From: Gaeumannomyces sp. JS-464
Taxonomy: Eukaryota; Ascomycota; Sordariomycetes; Magnaporthales; Magnaporthaceae
Reading direction: 5' to 3'
Length of the DNA stretch: 64,000 nucleotides
Assembly (NCBI GenBank): GCA_002197995.1
Contig: NGZR01000003.1
Coordinates: forward strand, 1,736,001-1,800,000
The notes under the pieces were generated by a model. That model was not told the origin of the DNA and did not search any database. It saw only the letters and a list, made by a program, of their open reading frames with translations. Shown here piece after piece: positions 55,862-64,000 of this stretch. Numbering within the stretch: the stretch's first letter is position 1; every line of letters starts with the position of its first letter. Both the position numbers and the translations under genes were made by a program.

Positions 55862-58377
55862 ACTTCGGCCGTGAAGCAATGGAAGAGCGTGCTGCCAGTC
55901 TTTTCAGGCCACTAACTGCTTGGGTTGGAGCTTGTGTGATGGAGGAGAAACAATGAGGTAGTATTTCGACGTGGGAACCCGATCCTTGAGAATTGACTTC
56001 TGTCCAAGGAGAGGGAAAAGAAAGCCGAGATGAAAACTTTGCCGACCCTACGGTGTAGCCCCCATCTGTTGAGAGATTGAGTGGGTGGGCGCACAGCACG
56101 TGAAAAGGCTCAACACGTCTCTGAAAGGAACCCCCACAGCGGCGAGGTGGGTCGCGAGTGCGCAAACTTCAGGGCTTGGCATATTATCAGCCCGATGTTA
56201 GGTAAAGGCTTCACGCCATTGCAACTATCATGGCCAGCCTCGCTGGATGAGGCCAAGCGCCATATTGTGCGGACCAAAGAGACTGAAAGATAGAGGGCCT
56301 AGGACAACGCTGGGCCTGGAGCTGAATCCAAAGGCTGTTTCTATCTGCGGGACTCTTTCATGTGTTCAAGGTATGGTAATGGTGGACAGTCAGCCAGCAT
56401 ATACATGCTGGCTACACGTTAATATTCACAAATGATCACGACGTCGACAAATTGTCGTGAACAAGGAGAGTGAAGAGAGAGCAAGAAAGAACAGGAGGTA
56501 GATAGGTTGAAATAGGAGCAGAGGAAAGCAACGAGAAATTCACGATTAACCAGGAGTGCTGTCCATGGCAACGCAACCACCCACGAGGAAATATTTTGTC
56601 ACACGCCTGTCCGCCTGTCAATCAAACCTCAATGCCTTAGGCTGCCACTTCGCTCGATTTCGGTCACAGCAATCCGCGGTGAGAAATTTGGAGCCGAGCA
56701 GATTAATCTCTGCTCAATCCGACGAGCGACGCAAAAAACAAAACGAGAACACTTTTGAAATGGCCACAATGCAGCAGACGGGCCCATTGGGCACCTGCCG
56801 TCTGCCTGCACGCGACTTGTCGCCATGACAGCCAACGCCCGCCGGGGCAGTTGATCGATTGGGATCACAAGGCCGTGACGACTGATTGACTGATTGCGTC
56901 TGCCCGCCATCTGTTTGAACCTCGGTGAGCGACTTGCCGACTCTCCGTTGCCCTCGTCGCTGGAGGCTGCCTGAGCATTCAGGTTCAGGTTCAGGCTCAG
57001 GCTCAGGCTCAGCCCGCCTCATGCTGCCTGCCCTAGTCGGCGGCCAAGAGGCCTGGAGATCGGGTCAATCTGTCTCGAATTGGCTACCAACCCGGTGGCA
57101 TCCAGTGCGCCTGCATTCTTGCTCAGCTTTCCTCCCCGTCGCCTTGTCTCCTTACTCCGCCCATGTGGCTCCAGAATGGGCGTTATATCACCCACCGCGG
57201 TCACAAAGGCGGAAGGTATGACTCCTCCAGCGTCACTCCAGGGCCCCTTCGGCTAACAGTTAGTCGTTGAGCGTACAACCCACTCACCGTCTGGGGAACC
57301 ACTACCACACCGTCCCGTCCATGGGTGGCCTCGGTTACCCCATCTTCCCAGTCAGCCGGCCGGATATTGGGTATATGCAGCCTTATGGGGATGCGAATGC
57401 CTGCACTACCTACCTACCCACCCACCATGCACGCCTTCTATTGCGTTGGTTCCGCGGGTGATGGGGCGTGAGGCAGCAGTGCCCGCAGGCACCCAGGGTG
57501 TCTCCATTGCGGACCCATTGCACTCTTATCTATCAGCAGGCACACCTACCGGAGCCTGAATTCACATCTTTGCTCACCTAGCGCAAGCGCGTGTTGGCAC
57601 GGCGCCGGGCGTATCGTCTCCTTCATTGGGGCCGCTCCTAATATTGACCGAGCGTGCGGCCGCAGCGCTGGCCACAAACCCATGCGGCCTCTGTCAACCG
57701 CCATGCCGCCCTCGCCAAGGCCCATAGACGTCCCCCTCTCGGCAGGGAGCCCTTTTTGCATATTGTCTGTTTTTATATACACACGGAGACACCATTATAA
57801 CTTTGCAGGACCGGGGCTTGGAGCCCTCCCGCGAACTCCTTCCTCAACGGTGGCATCGGGCCTTTTTGAGGGCGTGCGAGCCGCAGCCAGTTTGTTCCTT
57901 CTAGATTTGGAGGAGAAGCGTGGAAAAACAGTCTTTTCCACAATGTCCCACAATGTCCGGGAAGTACCGAACGTTGCCTGCTGATTCTTCTCTTTGTGTG
58001 TGTTTTTGTTTCTGTCACCTGTCGTGCAGAGTTGCTTGAATATTGGGGTCACAAAAAAGACACCAGAGAAACTCTACAAGTCCATGGAACTGGCTTCGAA
58101 CCGGCAAGCACCCATGCCTTGAGAAAGAAGCTTCTGCATATGCCCCGGCCCCAACAACCACTCGGCAAACAGATGAAACTACCAGCCCTACTTCGAAGGA
58201 CCTCAGCATCAGCAGGACTTGTACAACCCTGCGGGCAACCTAGCCTTGTCGTCGGCGCATGGATCCCTGGCAGCTGCCTTTTGACCCTCGCACAGCTTCC
58301 CGACGGCTGGGTAAGGCTGACGGATCAGTGGCCGACGCCAGTCACCTTTCGGAACGGACAACATCAACGACAACAAG
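55862..58377. other. 2.5 kb gene-poor region
   Basis: Lies between the divergent starts of the MFS permease and the C2H2 factor. No supported protein gene. Contents: a 6-bp tandem repeat at 56977-57012, a CTACCTACCTACCCACCC tract at about 57403-57422, and a tRNA-like T-arm on the minus strand around 58083-58125 (see findings). Confidence 0.5.
56977..57012. repeat. 6-bp tandem repeat (TTCAGG/CTCAGG)
   Basis: Three TTCAGG units followed by two CTCAGG units and one CTCAGC, so the repeat switches its first base half-way. Not in a supported gene. Confidence 0.85.
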
Positions 58378-60566
58378 ATGGACTCCAACCCGTCACATGA
58401 CGAGTTCACGCGTGCGGGCGGCTCTCCTGAGAGCGACCCCATCTGTGAGTCACCTACCTAAGGCCTTGCGCGGCCGCCAGCGCTGGAGGACTTGGGGGGT
58501 CGGGATAGAGTCATCTGCCTCGGATCCGAAAGCCTACTAATACGGCAACAGCGCTCCCCTAAACGAGCTTGGAGGCTTGGAGGACAGACGAGACCCCTTC
58601 CACGAGCTTGACGGATTAGGTATGTGTGTGCGGCCCAAAGGCAGCAATAGTTCCCCGACAGTGCAGATTCCAAGTCAGGCCTCCATCTCTTGGCATCTGG
58701 GGCTGGTGGTCTGCGCAATTGCGAGTCCAGCCGCAGGGGTGTGCGGATCCACACCACAAGCCCACCAGGCTACAGGCACACCCCGTGGCGCAGCAAGTGG
58801 TTGCGCAGACTCACGTGGCGGCGGCCCATTCTGCCGACCCGCACCCGCAGAGTCAGCGGCGTGGAGAATTGATCTGATCAGCCTCACAGAGCCTGTCTGG
58901 TTGCCTTGCGCTGTTGGCGGCGTCGGTCTACCGATTTTCAACACCGTCTGTCTAGCGCTCACACCACGTCTGCTCCCATATAGCACGCCCTGCCGCCCAC
59001 GACCGCCCGAGCCCGCACGCCAGTAGCTCACGCGAACCCCACAACTCCGCAGCCGCCTTCATTAGCTCTCGACCGCCTTCTGGCGACTTGGTCCGCAACA
59101 ACTACTCCGACAGACCCTCCGACAACCCCGACCTGCCAGGGAACGGCTACCAATACCATTCCGACACCGGCCACTACCCGCTATTCGGAGCCATGAGTGT
59201 CGTTTTCGAACACAGGACGAGCATGTTCCACCCCGACGGCAACTATCCGCCGATCGGGGAGGCCCCCGACCTACCCGACGTGGGGCGCCGACGTGCACGT
59301 CGGCCACGATGTCGCAGACGTCCATAACGTCGCCGAAGTCCACCCCGACGTCCACCCCGAAGTCCATCCCGGTGCACAACAAGACATCATTCACGATGTC
59401 AAACCGGATGTCGTCCAAGGTGTCCACGACGTCCCCGAACCCCAAGACGCCGCCCAGCCCCACGACGTCCACCCAGACCACCAGATGCACGAGGCGCACC
59501 AAGTACACGGCGTACATGAAATTCACCAGAGCCATGGCGGCGCCGGCGGGGTGGTGCATGGGGCGCACGAGGTTGTCCACGGGATGCAGGACGTGCACCA
59601 GGTACACGGCGTCCTGCACGATGATATGCAGCCCGACGAGTCCTCGCGCTTCGACGAGACAGACGTAGCCGAGCTGGCGGCCGCTGTCCACGGCTATACC
59701 GCGCAAACCTCGGTTATGGTCGAGTCGGAGCCGGCTCTGCAAATTGTTCACGGGCTGCCCGACGTTCCCCTGCTCGTCGCCGCTAAGCCAGAGTCGCCGC
59801 CGCCGCAGGTCGCTAACGGCAACCACCGGATCAAGTCAATACCCAAGCCCGAGCGCGAGCCCACCAAGAACCTGACAGGGAAGTTTATCTGCACCTGGGA
59901 TGGCTGCCAGGAGGAGGTGCGCGAGTTTAATCGCAAATGCGAATGGAAGTAAGTGTTCGCGACGGCTTCCCCCGCTGTCTCTGACATGGCTCCTTTGTCT
60001 CTTCATGTTTCTCCACTTTACTGACGTTGTCTGCTCCTCCTTTCTACAGTAAGCACATGGACAAGCATGATAGACCCTATAAATGCCTCGCGGAAGGATG
60101 CGAGAAGCTGGCCGGCTTCACATATTCTGGGGGCCTCCTACGCCATGAGCGCGAGGTGCACGCCAAGCACGGCGGACCCAAGAACCCGCTCAATTGCCCA
60201 CACCCGACATGCAAACGCCATACCGGCAAAGGCTTTTCGCGACAGGAGAACCTTAACGAGCACCTGCGCAGGTGTCACAGGAACGGGTCTCCCTCTAACG
60301 CGGGCGGCGACACGGACGACGCCGCAAGCGAGATTGCGGCAGCAGGAGGCGTCGCCGTCCCCGGGAGCGCGACCAAGAGGAAACGAGAGGCCACAGATGA
60401 CGACCTGGCCGACCTTCGGGCCGAGGTTAAGAAAACTCGCATGGAGAACGACGAGCTCCGGCAGCAGCTCGAGATGCAGAGCCGACAAATCGAGGCCATG
60501 GTACAGCAGATCCGCGAGCTTCAGCAAACCCCTGAGCTTCAGCAGAGCCCGGATATTCTCCAGTGA
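58378..60566 (+). CDS. C2H2 zinc-finger transcription factor, frame broken upstream
   Basis: Probable DNA-binding regulator. The N-terminus MDSNPSHDEFTRAGGSPESD (58378) ends at donor 58445. Later exons can be followed as peptides: APLNELGGLEDRRDPFHELDGL (58552-58619), LLASGAGGLRN (from 58679), then VAQQVVAQTHVAAAHS one frame on after a CCCC run at 58781-58784, GDLVRNNYSDRPSDNPD (about 59075), and from about 59290 a His/Val-rich tract. The C-terminus is clean: FICTWDGCQEEVREFNRKCEW, intron 59949-60049, NKHMDKHDRPYKCLAEGC...GGLLRHEREVH, CPHPTCKRH...RQENLNEHLRRCH, a basic KRKRE patch and a coiled coil (about 60405-60540). Frame changes near 58552, 58783, 58870-59030 and 59280 leave the 5' model unsettled. 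Confidence 0.75.
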
Positions 60567-60936
60567 GGAGATTTTGGGCAGATTCACCCCCGGACCAGAT
60601 GCCAGAATCACGTGCTTTTCTCGCGGCATTTCCTCTCTACCTCCCGAGAGGTCTGTCGCCATCTTTACCTACAGCGTCCCTTTCCTTTCTCTACCACACT
60701 CCTCAGATTCTAGAATCGTGGTTGGCACTCGCCGCGGACAGACATGCGGTTTGAGGTTTCATTTCTATACATTTTTTTTTATTCCTCCTATTACCACATT
60801 TTATTTCCCTGCGTTCCCCTTAGATCACTGGCGGCGTTTGGTGGAACACGGCTGGGTTTAGACATGACGAGACTGGAGACGGACGGATGATATCAATTTC
60901 CCTTTTTTCCCCGAGATACGAACGTTTGGAGTTGGC

Positions 60937-60962
60937 GGGAGCGCGCGTAGGCGCGCGCTCCC
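60937..60962. repeat. 11-bp inverted repeat, 4-nt loop
   Basis: GGGAGCGCGCG (60937-60947) and CGCGCGCTCCC (60952-60962) are exact reverse complements separated by TAGG. It lies about 370 bp past the stop of the C2H2 factor, possibly inside its 3'UTR, where a stable RNA hairpin would form. Confidence 0.65.
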
Positions 60963-62880
60963 CTTACACGTACATACCTTTACACTATTGGAACACTCCT
61001 CCCATTTCCCCTTCTCGCTGCATCTCAGATTGCATCCTGTTGTTAACTGGTGTTTGGACTGCCTCTCTTTTTTTACACCACATTCTTGGCACTGGTTTTT
61101 TATACTAGTGGTTCTTTCTTTTCTTTCTTTTTTTTTTCTTTTTTTTTTTTTCTCTCTTTCTTGTATCCCCCTCTTTTTCTATTTCGGCATTTTGTATCCT
61201 CTTGGTTCTTTTCGTTAGCGCCGTCCTTCCCAGCACAATACCCCCTCTTTTTTTTTCCCTCTTCGTATTCAGCATGAGATTGTACGAAATATGTACCATA
61301 TAGCCGATATTATTTGAGTAAGGTAGGTATAAAAACGCAGAAAGGCGAACACGCGGCTTAGCAGCAATAGAGCCACTGCAGTGGCCCCCACGATCCGTCG
61401 GAGATTCCGGTTGACTGTGGCACGGAGTGCGGGAAGTTTTATTTTGGTTTATCGACCACGTTTTCTTGTGATGGAGGCGGGGTTGACCTTTTGCTTGGCG
61501 GGCTCGTTCCGACAAAAAAAAAAACGGGATTTTGGATCATGACTCCTTGGGGCCAATCATCATGGTGTTGCGCAAAGGAGGAGGCGCTGGTGCCTGGAGG
61601 ACGTCATCCGCCTCGCATATTTTCGCCCCTAGAAACGACGGCTCCCTTTCGACGCCACCACAAAGGTACGTATGCATCACAAATCATCGACCACTGCCTA
61701 GAGGTAGGTACCACAACGCTTTGTAGGGCAGCACATGTCAAATGGTTCGCTACTGGAAGAAGATGTATGACGAGAGCGGAAGCGTCGGAGCAGGCACCAG
61801 CTTAACCACCCCTCGAATTAAGGCTTTGGAGGGCTGGTGGTGGGCTCCGTCAGCACCTACTTTGCTTTCGCCCTTCTCTGCCATTCTTCTGGAAAGGCGG
61901 TGTTCCTGAGGCATCCTTGTCTGCAGGCATACAAGTCCCATGCGTTTAGCATGCCCTCCGTCCCCCATGCGCATGGAACCAACCGAAGCCTACCTACCAC
62001 AAGGATGATGCGATCAATCATTGATGGCTTTCCATCCCCGCTCCCGGCTGGCTGCCTCCGCCCCGCGGCACCCACCCACCAACCCCCTGCTGAGCTGGTC
62101 GCCAAATGACAGGTAGGCACGGCAGGCATGGACCAACATGCATTAGAAATGCACAAATCGGGCGGGAGTAAATTCGGCCACCTGGAATCCAGACGCGGCC
62201 CGGCATGCGGCCGAGCGGCCGCTTCTCTGCAGCCCGAACACACCGCGCGCGCACAGCCATAGCCCCGCGCGCGGAGGCGGCGGCGCTTGCTTGGGTCCGA
62301 TGGCGTTCGGCCGGGCTGGCAAAGAGTGCGCCGGCTCGTGATTGGGCCCGCTCGCCAGATAGGTTGCGTGTTTTTACAAGGGCCGAGACAATCAAAGTGC
62401 ACCCTAGCTGGAAGCTTTCCCAACGAGAGGGGCCCCGTAGCCTGACCACACAGGATGTCTGGTAGGTGGGTAGGTAGATGCCCGGGCTTGTTAGGCAGAG
62501 CGTAGCATCTCGCAAAAGGTATTGGCACGGAATGGAGAAACAGGCTGTTGGTGGCCCACCACCATGCATCACCATGCCCTCTCGGGTCGCCATCACTGCC
62601 ACCCACCCCTCACTCCCTGACCCAGGGTTCCTATTTGGTTACAGTGCGTCCAAGATCACCAGCGGAAAAATGCCTATCTTTCTGCCTCCCGCTTGGCCCG
62701 GCAAACACCACACACTCACATTCTCCCAACATGTCTCAGAGGTGGTATCAGCTTCTTCTCCTACCACTGACTCTTGAGCATCATCACATGCATGCAGCCT
62801 TAGCGATGGTTCGGGTTACGGAGCAGGCCGATCACTGTCTCCTGGTGGGAGGCCAGGGGTGTATAGCTAGCCAGCAGCAG

Positions 62881-62883
<3 letters not shown>

Positions 62884-62922
<39 letters not shown>
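62884..62922. repeat. (AC)n microsatellite
   Basis: About 19 AC units in an unbroken run. Confidence 0.95.
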
Positions 62923-62925
<3 letters not shown>

Positions 62926-63016
62926 CTCCTTGGACAGTAAACGGGTCCTCAGTGCGAGGCCTCTATAGTGGGTAGATAGTCGACAGAATGGACAACACCG
63001 CCTGGCGTGAGGCTTT

Positions 63017-64000
63017 TCAGACCTCGAAAATCTCCCCGTAGCCCTCCCCGCCGCCACTGCCGTTGCGGTCGTCGACCAGGTCGAGCCTCCAGCCCTCCCA
63101 GTTCTTGAGCCCCCGCTTGGTCTCCCTGATGCGCTCGAGGTGCTTCTTGGCATCTTCCTCCTGCGCCCGCCGGAAGGCCGCCTCGTCGAACTCGAAGTCG
63201 TCATCGTCGTCGAGTAGGCTGTCATCCTCGTGTCCGGCGTGGGGCGGGTGGCCGCCTCCGCCGGCGCCCGTGAGCGCGTTGATGCCGCTGGTGAAGAAGT
63301 CGCCGATGCCGCCCGGGCCCCGCCTCTGCGATGGCGAGATGGGGCCGCCACTGCCCAGCTCCACCTCGGTGAAGGGGGTCTCGCCGTCCGACCCGACCTG
63401 CATTTCCCTGCGACGCTCTTGCCAGATGCCGCGCTTGAGCTCCGTGTTCTCGGCCTCGAGCTGCCGGATCTTGGCCTCGAGCGGCGCGCGCCCCTCGGCC
63501 TCAAGCTCGTCGACGGCGTCGTCGTCGGTGCCGCCGGCATCCCTGGCCTCGCGCTTGCGCAGCTTTAGCAGTTCGGCCTCGGCCGCCTGGAGCCGCTCCC
63601 GGAGCGTTGTGGCGTCTTTTTCAGCCTTCTCTTTCTCGCGCCGCAGCGCCTGCGTCCGTGCGTCCTGCTCCTTGTGCAACGTCGTCAGCGTCGTCGCCTT
63701 CTTCTCCAGCGCCTCGGCCCGCTTGGCCTCGCGGTCGCGCTGCTCGGCCGCCTCGGCCGCCTCGCGCTCGAGTGAGCGCACCTTGGTCTCGGCGCTGGCC
63801 CGCTCGCTGCCCTCACGCACTGCCTTCTCCGACGCCCGCTCCAGGTTGCGCTTCAGGTCTGCGAGCTCACGCTGCGCCTGCCCTGCTGCCCGCTCCGCTC
63901 GCGCCGCCCTCTCCTCCAACGCCGTCACCTGCTCCGACACCGGGGCCGATGACGACAGCCGCTCCACCTGCGCCCGCAGCCGCGACATCTCGAGCTCCAT
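63017..64000 (-). CDS. Coiled-coil protein, C-terminal part (truncated by window edge)
   Basis: Open from the right edge to the stop at 63017, 327 residues visible. An ATG lies exactly at 63998-64000, but the coiled coil is already under way, so the true start is probably beyond the window. About 200 residues are Glu/Lys/Arg/Ala-rich heptads (EERAARAERAAGQAQRELAD and similar), followed by a Gly/Pro hinge (SPSQRRGPGGIGDFFTSGIN), an acidic patch (LLDDDDDFEFDEAAF) and a conserved-looking end (KRGLKNWEGWRLDLVDDR, YGEIFEV). This suggests a cytoskeletal, Golgi-tether or scaffold-type protein; I cannot name it. Confidence 0.75.
   Translation of the reverse strand: MELEMSRLRAQVERLSSSAPVSEQVTALEERAARAERAAGQAQRELADLKRNLERASEKAVREGSERASAETKVRSLEREAAEAAEQRDREAKRAEALEKKATTLTTLHKEQDARTQALRREKEKAEKDATTLRERLQAAEAELLKLRKREARDAGGTDDDAVDELEAEGRAPLEAKIRQLEAENTELKRGIWQERRREMQVGSDGETPFTEVELGSGGPISPSQRRGPGGIGDFFTSGINALTGAGGGGHPPHAGHEDDSLLDDDDDFEFDEAAFRRAQEEDAKKHLERIRETKRGLKNWEGWRLDLVDDRNGSGGGEGYGEIFEV

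Larger units (their letters stand above)
60567..63016. other. 2.4 kb convergent intergenic region
   Basis: 3' flanks of the C2H2 factor (plus) and the coiled-coil gene (minus). Holds a GC hairpin at 60937-60962, a long pyrimidine tract at about 61108-61160, a second GC inverted repeat at 62243-62274, and an AC microsatellite at 62884-62922. No supported gene. Confidence 0.5.

Noticed and set aside
58083..58150. Functional tRNA gene
   Set aside because: A- and B-box are present but the 3' strand TCCATGG has no matching 5' acceptor and no anticodon stem pairs.
59062..59826. 254-codon minus-strand frame opposite the C2H2 factor
   Set aside because: Mirror of the repetitive His/Val codons; Val/Asp-rich and low complexity, no splice or start support.

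Overview
The window is nuclear DNA of a filamentous ascomycete (Pezizomycotina; probably a Sordariomycete, inferred from protein style and not tested). Genes are interrupted by short introns (about 50-175 bp) with GT..AG ends and CTAAC-type branch sites, coding sequence is GC-rich, and intergenic DNA carries pyrimidine tracts and TACCTAGGTA/TAGGTAGG-type elements. No rRNA, intact tRNA, transposon or CRISPR array was found.

Layout. 1-7.1 kb: relic of an NFX1-type zinc-finger RNA helicase (ZNFX1/Hrr1 family), minus strand, broken by in-frame stops and many frame changes. 8.3-9.7 kb: C2H2 protein. 10.7-17.6 kb: divergent RAD16 (minus) and RAD7 (plus), the two partners of the global-genome nucleotide excision repair complex. 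18.4-19.5 kb: secreted class 3 lipase. 19.5-23.7 kb: gene-poor. 23.7-29.1 kb: mitochondrial bL34, CAAX protease Ste24, an 87-residue membrane microprotein assembled from four exons, and ribosomal eL38. 32-36.3 kb: mevalonate kinase and the farnesyltransferase alpha subunit, in tandem. 36.9-42.8 kb: Mtr2-like mRNA export factor, mitochondrial methionyl-tRNA synthetase, NAT9-like acetyltransferase, PLP-dependent serine dehydratase. 44.4-48.2 kb: divergent POL31 (DNA polymerase delta subunit 2) and YTM1 (ribosome biogenesis). 49-53.1 kb: two secreted proteins whose predicted mature N-terminus is histidine (BIM1/X325-like candidates). 54-55.9 kb: MFS permease. 58.4-60.6 kb: C2H2 transcription factor with a His-rich tract. 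63-64 kb: 3' part of a coiled-coil gene running off the edge.

Themes. Three steps of the CAAX-prenylation route (mevalonate kinase, farnesyltransferase alpha, Ste24) lie within about 11.4 kb, and both GG-NER subunits share one promoter region. A technical theme matters for anyone using the window: at least eight otherwise conserved reading frames (RAD16, RAD7, STE24, POL31, YTM1 twice, the MFS permease, the C2H2 factor) are broken by what looks like one missing base, nearly always in a G or C run. Several of these genes are expected to be essential, so assembly or sequencing error is the first explanation. The helicase relic is different: it also has in-frame stops, opposite-sense frame changes and four clustered Cys-to-Arg codons, and is probably a true pseudogene.
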